A model generated the notes under the pieces. The model did not search any database, had not been told where the DNA came from, and worked only from the letters and a program-made list of their open reading frames with translations. DNA of 64,000 nucleotides, taken from NCBI GenBank assembly GCA_964515335.1, contig CAZETS010000006.1:38984-102983 (forward strand), in the 5' to 3' direction. Shown here in pieces: positions 49,883 through 59,205 of the stretch. The position numbers and the translations under genes are program-made. Within the stretch, counting starts at the first letter, position 1, and the number at the start of each line of letters is the position of its first letter. This DNA comes from TMED88 sp964515335 (GTDB taxonomy: Bacteria; Myxococcota_A; UBA9160; UBA4427).

Positions 49883-50716
49883 TCAGAACAGCGCATCGGC
49901 GAGTCGCCGGAGCCCGTCGACCGCTTCGGGCGAGCGCTCCCACGGCCGCACGATGAGCCGCGTCACGCCTGCGTCGGCGAATGCCTCGAGGTCGCGCGGG
50001 GTGGTCGGCCTCGCCCCGACCGTGCACTCGAACGGGGTCTCCCGGCCAAGCTCCGAGCGGAGCGCCCGCAGGCGCTCGACGAGCGGCCGGGCCGTCTGCG
50101 GTGTGTGGTGCAGGCCGATCCAGCCGTCGCCGACTCGGGCCGCCCGGGAGAGCGCCGCCTCCGATTCGCCGCCGACGTGGATCGGAGGATGCGGTCGCTG
50201 CACCGGCTTCGGCTCGAACGCCACCTCGGGAAACGAATGGAACTCGCCGGCGTGCGAGACGAACTCCTCGGTCCAGAGGCGTCGGCAGACGGCCAGCGCC
50301 TCGTCGAGCCTTCGCCCGCGCGTGCGCGGATCGAGACCCGCGGCGCTCCACTCCTCGCGGAGCCAGCCGGCCCCGATGCCGATCTCCGCGCGTCCTCCCG
50401 AAACCACGTCGAGCGTCTGCACGGCCCGCGCCGCGACGAACGGGTGTCTCAGGCCGAGCAGGTAGACGTTCGTGCCCAGCCGGATCCGCGAGGTCAGGCC
50501 CGCCAGCCAGGCGAGCATCGCGAAGGCGTCGAAGACCGGCGTGGTCGGCGGCACCGGCGGATGCTCGTCGCCCGGAAAGGGCGAGCCGCTCATCTCGACC
50601 GGAAGGACCAGGTGCTCGGGCAGCCACGCCGACTCGAAGCCGAGTCGCTCGGCCTCCGTCACCGCGGCTTCGAAGAAGGCCGGATGGAGCGCACCGAGTG
50701 CGATGCCGAGCTTCAC
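49883..50716 (-). CDS. LLM-class (luciferase-like) F420-dependent oxidoreductase
   Basis: 277 residues from ATG 50716. TIM-barrel luciferase-like monooxygenase fold: KLGIALGALHPAFFEAAVTEAERLGFESAWLPEHLVLP at the start, then DAFAMLAWLAGLTSRIRLGTNVYLLGLRHP and GRAEIGIGAGWLREEW, the conserved order in F420-dependent members of the TIGR03619-like subgroup. It probably transfers hydride from reduced F420 (or FMN) to an unknown substrate. No F420 biosynthesis gene is in the window. Cytoplasmic. It is convergent with the cysteine-rich protein gene and divergent from the DUF4136 gene. Confidence 0.85.
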   Translation of the reverse strand: MKLGIALGALHPAFFEAAVTEAERLGFESAWLPEHLVLPVEMSGSPFPGDEHPPVPPTTPVFDAFAMLAWLAGLTSRIRLGTNVYLLGLRHPFVAARAVQTLDVVSGGRAEIGIGAGWLREEWSAAGLDPRTRGRRLDEALAVCRRLWTEEFVSHAGEFHSFPEVAFEPKPVQRPHPPIHVGGESEAALSRAARVGDGWIGLHHTPQTARPLVERLRALRSELGRETPFECTVGARPTTPRDLEAFADAGVTRLIVRPWERSPEAVDGLRRLADALF

Positions 50717-50917
50717 TGCAGAGCGGCTCCCGTGCCCCGCGCGCGGGACGCCGCGCGGGCCCGGCCGGCGCGGGGGCTGCGCGGCGGTCGGCGCAACATA
50801 GCGGAGCGACCGCCGCCAGCCGCGCGGCCGAGCGAGGCCGCCTCGGCGCTCGGGCTATGCTCGGCCGCCGCCGACGCCACTCTGCGCTCGGCCTCGGCCA
50901 TCGACGAGGATTTCCGC

Positions 50918-52060
50918 ATGCCGTCGCACCCGTTCTTCGCCCTCGCCGCACATCGCGAGCGATCCTCCCGGCGATCGGCGTGGCTCCGCTCGATCGGCGG
51001 TCCGCTCGCCGTGGTCGCCCTGGTCGCGTCCGGCAGCGGCTGCACGTTCGAGGGCTACGTGCCCAAGGGTCCGCCGCCGCGCCCCCTCGAAGCCCCCGAG
51101 GCGAACATCGCCGACCTCGCGATCGGCGATACGGTGAGCGGAGATCTCGACTGCACGGCCGGGCGCTGTCGCGTGCGGTACCGGATCGTGGCGCCGTCGG
51201 CGGGCGAGCTCGTCGTCCGCGTGGACGGGCCGGCGGGCTCGGGGGAGCGCGGCGACGTCGGTGCTCGGCTGGCCCGCGCGGTGCTCGAGGGCATCGCCCA
51301 GCAGACGCTCGCCATCCGCATGCGCAGCGAGGGGCCGCCCCCCTTCGAGGTGCGCAGCGCCGTCCAGCCGGGCATCCACTACGTGCTGGTGCAGGGTCTC
51401 GGCGGGCCGCTCGACTACACGGTGAGCGCGCGCTTCGTGCCGGGCGAGGGCCAGGTCGTGGAACCGCACACCGAGCTCGCGATGTCCGATCCGCCCGCCG
51501 CGAAGCGCCGCAAGCGCGAGCCGGTCGAACGCACCGTGGTGCCGCTGCAACCGGCCGCGCGGGGTGATCTCTCCGACGGGGCCGACTACGCGGCCGATCC
51601 GGACGTGGACGTCACCAGGATGCGGCGATACGCGTTCGCCCAGGACCCGGCCGCGATGCTCCGGGGAGAGCCCGGCAGCAACCAGGGCGATCCGTTCCTG
51701 CTGCGGCAGATCCAGCGCGAGATCCGCTACGTGCTGGCCGACCGGGGCCTGCAGCAGGTGGCCGTCGACGAAGCCGAGTTCCTGGTGGCGGTTGGCGTCG
51801 GCTCGAAGAGCACCACCTGGTACGGGCTCTCGGTGCCGGGCTTCGCGGAGACTTACGAGTACTACTTCGATCAGTGGTACCGGGCGGGGGTCGGCGTCAC
51901 CTCGCACACCTATCAGGACGGCACGTTGATGATCGATTTCATCGATCCCCGGGACGGCCGGCTCCTGTGGCACGGCTGGACGGTCGAGCCGATTCCGCTC
52001 TCGGGCGACCAGCGGACACTGCTGCGGAAGTTCGTCGGCAACGTGCTGGGGCAGCTCTGA
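50918..52060 (+). CDS. DUF4136-domain lipoprotein
   Basis: 380 residues from ATG 50918. N-terminal signal ending ALVASGSGC, a lipobox-like site that lacks the usual Leu at -3. Residues ~50-190 form a beta-rich domain (IADLAIGDTVSGDLDCTAGRCRVRYRI). Residues ~215-375 are the DUF4136 domain: DYAADPDVDVTRMRRYAFAQD, FLLRQIQREIRYVLADRGLQQV, EAEFLVAVGVGSKS and TLMIDFIDPRDGRLLWHGW, with the last WxG typical. Function of DUF4136 is unknown; many are outer-membrane lipoproteins. It is convergent with the VWA/OmpA lipoprotein gene (15 bases apart). Confidence 0.8.
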   Translation: MPSHPFFALAAHRERSSRRSAWLRSIGGPLAVVALVASGSGCTFEGYVPKGPPPRPLEAPEANIADLAIGDTVSGDLDCTAGRCRVRYRIVAPSAGELVVRVDGPAGSGERGDVGARLARAVLEGIAQQTLAIRMRSEGPPPFEVRSAVQPGIHYVLVQGLGGPLDYTVSARFVPGEGQVVEPHTELAMSDPPAAKRRKREPVERTVVPLQPAARGDLSDGADYAADPDVDVTRMRRYAFAQDPAAMLRGEPGSNQGDPFLLRQIQREIRYVLADRGLQQVAVDEAEFLVAVGVGSKSTTWYGLSVPGFAETYEYYFDQWYRAGVGVTSHTYQDGTLMIDFIDPRDGRLLWHGWTVEPIPLSGDQRTLLRKFVGNVLGQL

Positions 52061-52075
52061 CCGGGCGGGCGACCG

Positions 52076-53245
52076 CTACCAGTCGATGACGGATAGCTCG
52101 ACCCGGCGGTTGCGGCGCCGGCCCTCCGGCGTGTCGTTCGTGTCGATCGGGCGGCTCGGGCCGAACCCGCGCACCTCGAGCCGCGCGGGGGCGATTCCGC
52201 CCGCCACCAGCTGGTCGCGCACCGAAGTCGCCCGCCGCTGGGCGAGTGAGAAGTTGTATTGCGCCGTGCCGGTGTCGTCGGTGTGCCCGTCGAGCCGAAC
52301 GCGCAGCGACGCGTTGTCGGAGAGCACGTCGACGACGGCCTCGAGGCGCGCCAGGTGCTCGGCGCGGATGCGCGCACTGTCGGTGTCGAACACGTAGTCC
52401 TCGAGCACCCAGCAGCCGCGCTCGTCCACGACGGCGCCGCGCGGCGTCTTCGCGCAGCGATCGAAGCGGTCGTCCACGCCGTCGCCGTCGAGATCCGTCA
52501 TGCGACGCACGCGCGGCGGGGCGGGGGGAGGGGGCGGGCCGTTGTAGATCTGCTGCTGGAAGGCGTAGAGCGCCTCGCTGCCGTCGATGTCGTCGATGTG
52601 CCGGAACGAGCCGCAGTCGCTCAGCGCCGCGATGTCGGCCAGCAGCCCTTCGCCGCGGGGGTCGCTGCCGAGTCGCACGGTGTGGAAGCACACCTCGCCG
52701 CCGTGTCGGGCCGCGAGGCGCTGGGCCGACTCGAAGGTCTGCTCGGTGCCGATGAACTTGCCGTATCGGGTGGGCACGCCGTCGGTGAACACGACGAACA
52801 CGCTGCGCCCGGTGCGGTCGGCGAGCAGCTCGCTGTACTCGTCGAAGAGGCGCGCGAGCGGCGTCTCGCGGCCGGTCCAGCGCAGTCTCTCGGCGTGGTG
52901 GCGCAGCTCGAAGCGGTCGAAGGGCTCGAGGTGCAGCTGGTCGTCCTGGCGCCCGCCGAGCACGCGCATCGCCGAGAGATAGGTGCCCGGCGGCATGCCG
53001 TCGACGAACGACCGCACCACCGCCTTCTCGTCCGGGAAGCCGAGCTGGCGGTCGGTCGAGCCCGATGCGTCGACGATCAGGATGCTGTCGTCGGCCCGCA
53101 CCACCTCGCCGCCGACCGGTCTCGCGATTCGAGCCGGAAAAGGCGGCAGGTCGGGCGACACCGCGCAGCCGGCTCCGCTCGCCACGAGGCAGAGCAGGGC
53201 GAGGCCGAGGGCGGGGGCGCTTGTGGGTCGGAGGAGCCGGAGCAT
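52076..53245 (-). CDS. VWA and OmpA-domain outer-membrane lipoprotein
   Basis: 389 residues from ATG 53245. Lipoprotein signal (VASGAGC, Cys 27). Residues ~50-215 form a von Willebrand A domain whose metal site is DASGS (59-63), with FTDGVPTRYG as another conserved loop. DLDGDGVDDRFDRC is a thrombospondin type-3 calcium repeat, and VFDTDSARI...VRLDGHTDDTGTAQYN...NRRVEL is a C-terminal OmpA peptidoglycan-binding domain. The order VWA-TSP3-OmpA gives an outer-membrane protein tied to the cell wall and exposing an adhesive domain, probably for protein-protein binding. It is convergent with the DUF4136 gene and divergent from pgi. Confidence 0.85.
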   Translation of the reverse strand: MLRLLRPTSAPALGLALLCLVASGAGCAVSPDLPPFPARIARPVGGEVVRADDSILIVDASGSTDRQLGFPDEKAVVRSFVDGMPPGTYLSAMRVLGGRQDDQLHLEPFDRFELRHHAERLRWTGRETPLARLFDEYSELLADRTGRSVFVVFTDGVPTRYGKFIGTEQTFESAQRLAARHGGEVCFHTVRLGSDPRGEGLLADIAALSDCGSFRHIDDIDGSEALYAFQQQIYNGPPPPPAPPRVRRMTDLDGDGVDDRFDRCAKTPRGAVVDERGCWVLEDYVFDTDSARIRAEHLARLEAVVDVLSDNASLRVRLDGHTDDTGTAQYNFSLAQRRATSVRDQLVAGGIAPARLEVRGFGPSRPIDTNDTPEGRRRNRRVELSVIDW

Positions 53246-53499
53246 GGCAGGCGGGCCGCGTGGCGCGGCGCCCGGGAGCTTCCGCCGGGAGCGCGCCGGC
53301 CGCAAGCCGGCTCGCTGGATCGACGCTGCTCCCCACGAGGACGCGCGCGACGCTGCGGGTGTTCGGGGTCGGTCCGCCGCTCACGGGAAACCCACCCACT
53401 GCGCGGCCCCCGTTGCACCTGCGGCGTGTCCCCGTATCGTGAGGCCGGCTCCAATGGAACATCGGGTCGGCCTCGTCCTGTAGGCTGCGGCCTGGCGGG

Positions 53500-55179
53500 G
53501 TGGCTCAGCGACGGGCCGCGCCGCGTCCGGGGGACGGATTGAAGGATCACGCACGACGGCTCCAGGAGCTCGACGAGTGGAAGGAGCTGGCGGCCCACCG
53601 GGACCGCATCGGCGACCGCCACCTTCGCGAGTGGTTCGGCGGGGAGCCCGACCGGGCCGAGCGCATGCGGGTCGAGCAGGGCGGCCTGCTGCTCGACTAC
53701 GCGAAGAACCGCATCGACGACGCCGGACTGCGCGGTCTCGTCGAGCTGGCCCGGGCGGTCGGGCTGCCCGAGCGCATCGAGGCGATGGCGACCGGCGAGC
53801 GCATCAACGTGACCGAGTCGCGGGCCGTGCTCCACACGGCGCTCCGGGCGCCGGCGGGTGCGAAGATCGAGGTCGACGGCGTCGACGTGGTGGCGCCGGT
53901 CCACGCCGTGCTCGAGCGCATGTCGGCCTTCGCCCGGAGCGTGCGGGAGGGCGGCTGGACGGGGCACGGCGGTCGTCGCATTCGGCACGTCGTCAACCTC
54001 GGCATCGGCGGCTCGGACCTCGGGCCCCGCATGGCGCACCGTGCGCTGCTCCCGTACACGCATCCCGAACTCGACGTCCGCTACGTGTCGAACGTCGACG
54101 GGCGCGACCTCGAAGCAGCGCTCGCCGGGCTCGACGCGAGCGAGACGCTCTTCATCGTCTGCTCGAAGACCTTCACGACCCAGGAGACCCTCGCCAACGC
54201 CCACTTCGCTCGGGACTGGTGCGTCTCGGCGCTCGGCGCCCCGGCGGCGGTCGAGAAGCACTTCGTCGCCGTCTCGACCAACGTCGAGGCGGTGACCGGT
54301 TTCGGCATCGATCCCGAGAACATGTTCGGCTTCTGGGACTGGGTGGGGGGGCGCTACTCGCTCACCTCGGCGGTCGGCCTGTCGCTGATGGTCGCGATCG
54401 GACCCGAGCGCTTTCGCGAGCTGCTGGCGGGCGCGCACGCGATGGACCGCCACCTTCGCGAGGCGCCGCTCGAGCGCAACATGCCCGTGCTGATGGGCCT
54501 GCTCGGAGTCTGGTACGCCTCGTTCTTCGGCTGGTCGAGCCACTGCGTGGTCCCCTACGCCGAGGACCTGCGCCTCTTCCCCGCCTACCTGCAGCAGCTC
54601 GACATGGAGAGCAACGGCAAGCGGGTCGACGCCGGTGGCCGGCCGCTCGGCTACCAGAGCGGCCCCGTCGTGTGGGGGGATGCCGGGACGAACGGACAGC
54701 ACGCGTTCTTCCAGCTGCTCCACCAGGGCACCCGGCCCGTGCCCTGCGACTTCATCGGTTTCTCGCGCAGCCACGCCGAGGTCGGGCGCCACCACGACCT
54801 GCTGATGGCGAACTGTCTCGCGCAGTCGGAGGCGCTGGCGTTCGGCCGCACCGCCGAGGAGGTCGCGGCGGCGGGGGTCGACGAGGCGCTGACGCCCCAC
54901 CGCACGTTCCCCGGCAACCGCCCGAGCAACACGCTGCTCGCGCCGCTGCTCACCCCGGAGGCGCTCGGGCAGCTGATCGCGCTCTACGAGCACCGGGTGT
55001 TCGTGCAGGGGGTCGTCTGGGGCGTGAACTCCTTCGACCAGTGGGGCGTCGAGCTCGGCAAGGTGCTGGCGAGGAAGCTCCTGGGCGAGATCGAAGCCGG
55101 CGCATCCGATGCGGGCGATCACGACGCCTCGACGGAGTCGCTGCTGCGGCGCTATCTCGCCGAGCGCAGATCGTCCTGA
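53500..55179 (+). CDS. pgi: Glucose-6-phosphate isomerase
   Basis: 559 residues from GTG 53500; a TTG at 53539 is an alternative. Signatures are intact: DWVGGRYSLTSAVGLS, VVWGVNSFDQWGVELGK, NLGIGGSDLGPRM, and catalytic Glu and His in ESNGKRV and GTNGQHAFFQ. It interconverts glucose-6-phosphate and fructose-6-phosphate in glycolysis and gluconeogenesis. Length and sequence match the long (E. coli type) enzyme. Its 3' end overlaps the class IV aminotransferase gene by 28 bases on the other strand. Confidence 0.96.
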   Translation: MAQRRAAPRPGDGLKDHARRLQELDEWKELAAHRDRIGDRHLREWFGGEPDRAERMRVEQGGLLLDYAKNRIDDAGLRGLVELARAVGLPERIEAMATGERINVTESRAVLHTALRAPAGAKIEVDGVDVVAPVHAVLERMSAFARSVREGGWTGHGGRRIRHVVNLGIGGSDLGPRMAHRALLPYTHPELDVRYVSNVDGRDLEAALAGLDASETLFIVCSKTFTTQETLANAHFARDWCVSALGAPAAVEKHFVAVSTNVEAVTGFGIDPENMFGFWDWVGGRYSLTSAVGLSLMVAIGPERFRELLAGAHAMDRHLREAPLERNMPVLMGLLGVWYASFFGWSSHCVVPYAEDLRLFPAYLQQLDMESNGKRVDAGGRPLGYQSGPVVWGDAGTNGQHAFFQLLHQGTRPVPCDFIGFSRSHAEVGRHHDLLMANCLAQSEALAFGRTAEEVAAAGVDEALTPHRTFPGNRPSNTLLAPLLTPEALGQLIALYEHRVFVQGVVWGVNSFDQWGVELGKVLARKLLGEIEAGASDAGDHDASTESLLRRYLAERRSS

Positions 55180-55961
55180 AGGGCGGCCGCGAAGGCCGCG
55201 CCGAGTCGTCGGGCGACCGGTCCGGGGCGTCCGTCGGCCACGGGGGCGCCGTCGATCCGGACGATCGGTCGCGGGCCGCGCACGGCGTTGACCGCCACCA
55301 CCTCGCGTGCGCTCGACAGGTCTTCCGCCCGCAGCTCACCGGGCGTCGTCGCGCTGATGGCGTCGGCGATCACCGCCAGCCCGATGCCCGCGACCGCGCC
55401 GAGGGCCGGGTCGGGAAAGATCGTCCTGCCGTCCGCGGCGACGACCACGAGATTGGTGCGCGCGCCTTCGACGAGGCGGCCGCCGTCGTCGAAGAGCAGC
55501 GTCTCGTCCACGCCGCGCTCTTCGCACAGTGCCCGGGCGCGGGTCCAGGCGAGGCGCTCGCTCAGCTTGGCGCCGGGGTGGTCGCCGGGACCCGGGTGCG
55601 GAAACCGGGCGACGACGGCGCGCCAGGTGCTCGGCTCGTCGCCGAGTGGCCGCGTGGTGGCGAGCAGGTGGCTGCCGCCGGCTTCGCCGGCACAGACCTT
55701 CACGCGAACGATGCCGTCGCCGTCTCCGAATACATCGCGTGCCAGCTCGCTCATTGCCCGCCGAACCGTCTCGCCATCCGGCGCAGCCAGGCCGAGCAGC
55801 CGCGCGTCGCGGGCGAGCCGGTCGGCGTGTCGTCCCACCAGGACGGGACGGCCCCCGACGACGCGTGTCGTGGTCTGGGTGCCCGGCCGCGCCAGAGCGC
55901 GAGCGACCGGCGCGCAGCCGGGCTCGCTTCGGATCCGTCCGTCCAGCCACACCGGCGGCAC
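55152..55961 (-). CDS. Class IV aminotransferase family (aminodeoxychorismate lyase or branched-chain type)
   Basis: About 269 residues from GTG 55961; a further GTG 9 bases down is equally possible. PLP-fold type IV: the PLP Lys is in AKLSERLAW, followed by DETLLFDDGGRLVEGARTNL, which matches the EGxxxNx motif of the family. ALGAVAGIGLAVI corresponds to the TPxxxGILxG loop. The short length fits aminodeoxychorismate lyase (PabC) or a D-amino-acid aminotransferase-like member; which one cannot be told. It follows gltA with a gap of 26 bases, so both may be on one transcript. Confidence 0.75.
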   Translation of the reverse strand: MPPVWLDGRIRSEPGCAPVARALARPGTQTTTRVVGGRPVLVGRHADRLARDARLLGLAAPDGETVRRAMSELARDVFGDGDGIVRVKVCAGEAGGSHLLATTRPLGDEPSTWRAVVARFPHPGPGDHPGAKLSERLAWTRARALCEERGVDETLLFDDGGRLVEGARTNLVVVAADGRTIFPDPALGAVAGIGLAVIADAISATTPGELRAEDLSSAREVVAVNAVRGPRPIVRIDGAPVADGRPGPVARRLGAAFAAALQDDLRSAR

Positions 55962-55987
55962 GGCGCCGGTGTGATCGCCGCCCGGGC

Positions 55988-57274
55988 TCAGCGCTCGCCG
56001 ACCGGCACGTACTTCTGCTCGTTCGGCCCGATGTAGACCTGCCGCGGCCGGCCGATCTTGAAGTCGGCGTCGGCGTGCAGCTCGATCCACTGGGCGATCC
56101 AGCCGGGCAGCCGGCCGATCGCGAAGAGCGCCGTGAACATGTTCGACGGGGTGCCGATCGCGTTGTAGATGACGCCCGAGTAGAAGTCGACGTTCGGGTA
56201 CAGCCTGCGCTCGACGAAGTAGTCGTCCTTGAGGGCGATCTCCTCGAGTTCGACCGCGATCTCGAGCAGCTTGCTGTGGACGCCGAGCTTGTTGAGCACG
56301 TCGAAGCAGGCCTTCTTGATGATCTTCGCCCGCGGATCGAAGTTCTTGTAGACCCGGTGGCCGAAGCCCATCAGCCGCGAAGTGTCGTCCTTGTTCTTGG
56401 CGCGGTCGACGAACTGCCGGACCGTCATGCCCTCGTCGCGGATCGCCGCCAGCATCTCGATCACCTGCTGGTTGGCGCCGCCGTGCAGGGGGCCCCACAG
56501 CGAGTTGATCGAGGCGGAGATCACGCTGAAGAGGTTCACCATCGACGAACCAACCAGCCGGGCCGTCGACGTCGAGCAGTTCTGCTCGTGGTCGGCGTGG
56601 AGGATGAACAGCAGGTCGAGGGCCTTCCTGACCACCTCGTCGATCTCGTAGTCCTCACAGGGGTTGCCGAACATCAGCCACATGAAGTTGCCCACGTAGT
56701 CGTTGCGGTTGTTCGGGAACATGAAGGGCTGCCCGATCGAGTGCTTGTACGCGTAGGCGGCCATCGTGGGCAGCTTGGCGATCAGCCGGTGGACCGAGAT
56801 CTCGACCTCGCGCGGATCGCGGGGGTCGAGTGAGTCGGCGTAGAAGGTCGCCAGCGCGCCGACGGTGGCCGAGCAGGCCGCCATCGGGTGCGCGTCCTTG
56901 GGCAGGGCGCCGTAGAGCTTCTTGAAGTCCTCGTGCAGCATCGTGTGCTGCCGGATCGAGTTCGTGAAGTAGCTGAACTGGTCGGCGTTGGGCAGGTTGC
57001 CGTACATCAGCAGGTAGGCGACCTCGAGGAACGACGACTTCTCGGCCAGCTCCTCGATCGGGATGCCGCGGTAACGCAGGATGCCCTTCTCGCCGTCGAT
57101 GAACGTGATCGAGCTGCGGCACGATCCCGTGTTCGCGTAGCCCGGGTCGAGCGTGATGTAGCCGGTCTCACCGCGCAGTCGCGAGATGTCGATGGCGCGC
57201 TCGCCCTCGCTTCCCTCGACGACGGGCAGCTCGATGGTCTTGTCACCCAGTCGCAGCTCTGCGGTCTCGGACAT
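55988..57274 (-). CDS. gltA: Citrate synthase
   Basis: 428 residues from ATG 57274 with GAGGGGAAA upstream. Catalytic residues: His in WGPLHGGANQQV, His in GFGHRVYKNFDPRA, and the Asp in the C-terminal part. The sequence is the type II (hexameric, NADH-regulated) branch with start SCRSSITFIDGEKGILRYRGIPIEEL. It condenses oxaloacetate and acetyl-CoA in the cytoplasm. An intergenic gap of 239 bases separates it from the ArnT-like gene; this holds two copies of AACCGGAAA 15 bases apart. Confidence 0.96.
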   Translation of the reverse strand: MSETAELRLGDKTIELPVVEGSEGERAIDISRLRGETGYITLDPGYANTGSCRSSITFIDGEKGILRYRGIPIEELAEKSSFLEVAYLLMYGNLPNADQFSYFTNSIRQHTMLHEDFKKLYGALPKDAHPMAACSATVGALATFYADSLDPRDPREVEISVHRLIAKLPTMAAYAYKHSIGQPFMFPNNRNDYVGNFMWLMFGNPCEDYEIDEVVRKALDLLFILHADHEQNCSTSTARLVGSSMVNLFSVISASINSLWGPLHGGANQQVIEMLAAIRDEGMTVRQFVDRAKNKDDTSRLMGFGHRVYKNFDPRAKIIKKACFDVLNKLGVHSKLLEIAVELEEIALKDDYFVERRLYPNVDFYSGVIYNAIGTPSNMFTALFAIGRLPGWIAQWIELHADADFKIGRPRQVYIGPNEQKYVPVGER

Positions 57275-57429
57275 GGATTTCCCCTCTTCGGTTGGCTCGA
57301 TCACGCCCCCGCCCGCCGGCGCTCCTCGCGCGCGGCTCCGGATCGTCTCGTCGTCCCGCTGAGCCGATTCGGTTCCGCCGATCGTTGCGTCGGCGGCTCG
57401 GGCGAAGTTCCCCAGCCCTGGGCGACGAT

Positions 57430-57453
57430 AACCGGAAAGAAGACAACCGGAAA
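57430..57453. repeat. Pair of AACCGGAAA direct repeats upstream of gltA
   Basis: AACCGGAAA at 57430-57438 and again at 57445-57453 (15-base spacing). They lie about 160 bases upstream of the gltA start in the gap from the ArnT-like gene and could be a regulator's half-sites. No further hairpin or promoter was recognised in the 239-bp gap. Confidence 0.4.
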
Positions 57454-57513
57454 AGAGTCCCCGGGGCGGCGGTTCAGGGTAGCCGAATGCCCGTGCAGCG
57501 GATAGGCCCCGTC

Positions 57514-59205
57514 TCAGCCCTGCTCTGCGTCGAGTTCGACCACGAGCAGCCGGCGCCGGCCGCTGCGCGCGCTCGCACGGGTCCGCATGGGGGCGATCTG
57601 CCCGAGCGTCTCGGCGTCCCTTTCACGGACCACCACGATGCGGCCCCCGCCCGTGTGGAACGCGTTGACATCCCGATCTGTCTCGAGCGCGACGACACGG
57701 CGCCCCGAGTAGTACTCGAGCCCGCCGGTCAGCGCGCCGTTGCGGAAAACACCGATACGTTCGCGTGTAGACGTGAGGAGCGCGGTTTCGATCGCGACCG
57801 GACGCGGGGATTTCTCGTAGTCCAGAGCCGGGTAGAAGTACGCGAGGGCGGCCACCTCGAAGGCGAGCACGGCGCTCGCAAAGACGTAGATCGGCGTCAC
57901 GCCGCGCGAACGCAGGGCCGCGGTGGCGACGGCGCCGAGCGCTCCGATCACTCCGATCAGCAGGATGACCGGGCCCGGAACGAGTTCGGACGCGAGCGTC
58001 CCGGTTGGCCCGTGTGTGCCATGAGCGATCCAGAGTGCGGCGACGGGAAGGGCGGCGAGCAGGCTCGCGCCCGAGAGCGTCACGGCGCGTGGCAGCGAGC
58101 CGAGTTCGAGCCAGCGATCCAGAGCCAGCGCAGACAGGACCGCGATGCAGGGAAAGAGCGGGACCATGTAGACCCCGCGCTTGCCCGCCGAAACCGAGAA
58201 GAACACCACGAATACCGCACTCCAGCCGAGCAGCAGTCGGGTGACCCCGCGTATCCGCGGGTCGGCGTCGTTGCGCTCGCGCCACGCCACTACGCCGCCG
58301 ACGACGGCGAGCGGACTCCAGGGGAGCGTGTCCAGGGGGAGCCGCGTGAGGTAGTAGGTGATCGGCCGCACGTGGTCGGTGCCCGTGAAGAAGCGCGCCA
58401 GCACGTTGTCGATCACCGCGTCACCAAAGAATCCCGCGGGCGAGAGCCAGGTGACCGCGGCCAGCCAGCCGAGCGCCGGCGCCAACGCGAGCGCGATCCC
58501 CCACGCCGGAAACAGGGCGGGCAGCGATGCGGCCCGGCGTGCCCAGAGACGGTGCACCACGATCACGAGCCACGGCAGGGCGCCCACCGGGCCCTTGGTG
58601 AGCAGCGCCCCGCCGACGGCCGCGTGAAGCAGCGCGAGCGCGCCGCGGGACGGTCGTCGATCGTCGTGCTGCGCGCACTCGATGCGCGAGTACGCGGCGA
58701 GCGCCAGCGTCTCGAACAGGGCGAGCAGCACGTCGAGCTGTGCGCGGCGGGCCTGGTGGACGAAGCGCGGCATCGTGAGCAGTACGGCGGCGGCGATCAG
58801 CCCGGCGCGTCGCGAGCCGAGCAGCGAGCGGCCGAGCGCGGCCGTCAGCGCGACCACGAGCACGCCTGCCGCAGCCGACGGCAGCCGGGCCGCGACCTCG
58901 TCCACGCGGCCTCGTGCCGCGCCGACCGCTGCCGCGAGCCAGTAGTAGAGCGGGGGCTTCTGGGTGTAGACCTCGCCGTTCAGCCGCAGCACGACGAGAT
59001 CGAGCGGGCCGTTCGGTTGCCGCCGCAGCTCCTCGGCGATCTCGGCGTAGCGCGGCTCGTCGGGCGCCCACAGATCGATCGATCCGAGCCCGGACAGGAG
59101 CAGCAGCGCCGCCACGGCGACGACCGCAAAGGTCCTCCGGTCGAGACGGCGCGCCCAGCCGGCGTGCGGGGCGCGCTCCGCGTAGCCGGACGGCCCCTCA
59201 GCCAC
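57514..59205 (-). CDS. ArnT-like GT39 membrane glycosyltransferase
   Basis: 563 residues from GTG 59205. About 11 helices and the family's acidic motif LWAPDEPRYAEIAEELRR in the first loop, with YTQKPPLYYWL next to it, as in ArnT. ArnT-type enzymes move aminoarabinose or other sugars from undecaprenyl phosphate to lipid A or glycoproteins in the periplasm. Donor synthesis genes are not in the window. The C-terminal region has ALLTSTRERIGVFRNGAL and a basic end. Its start overlaps the stop of yciH by 8 bases, so it is expressed with a translation-factor gene. Confidence 0.82.
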   Translation of the reverse strand: MAEGPSGYAERAPHAGWARRLDRRTFAVVAVAALLLLSGLGSIDLWAPDEPRYAEIAEELRRQPNGPLDLVVLRLNGEVYTQKPPLYYWLAAAVGAARGRVDEVAARLPSAAAGVLVVALTAALGRSLLGSRRAGLIAAAVLLTMPRFVHQARRAQLDVLLALFETLALAAYSRIECAQHDDRRPSRGALALLHAAVGGALLTKGPVGALPWLVIVVHRLWARRAASLPALFPAWGIALALAPALGWLAAVTWLSPAGFFGDAVIDNVLARFFTGTDHVRPITYYLTRLPLDTLPWSPLAVVGGVVAWRERNDADPRIRGVTRLLLGWSAVFVVFFSVSAGKRGVYMVPLFPCIAVLSALALDRWLELGSLPRAVTLSGASLLAALPVAALWIAHGTHGPTGTLASELVPGPVILLIGVIGALGAVATAALRSRGVTPIYVFASAVLAFEVAALAYFYPALDYEKSPRPVAIETALLTSTRERIGVFRNGALTGGLEYYSGRRVVALETDRDVNAFHTGGGRIVVVRERDAETLGQIAPMRTRASARSGRRRLLVVELDAEQG

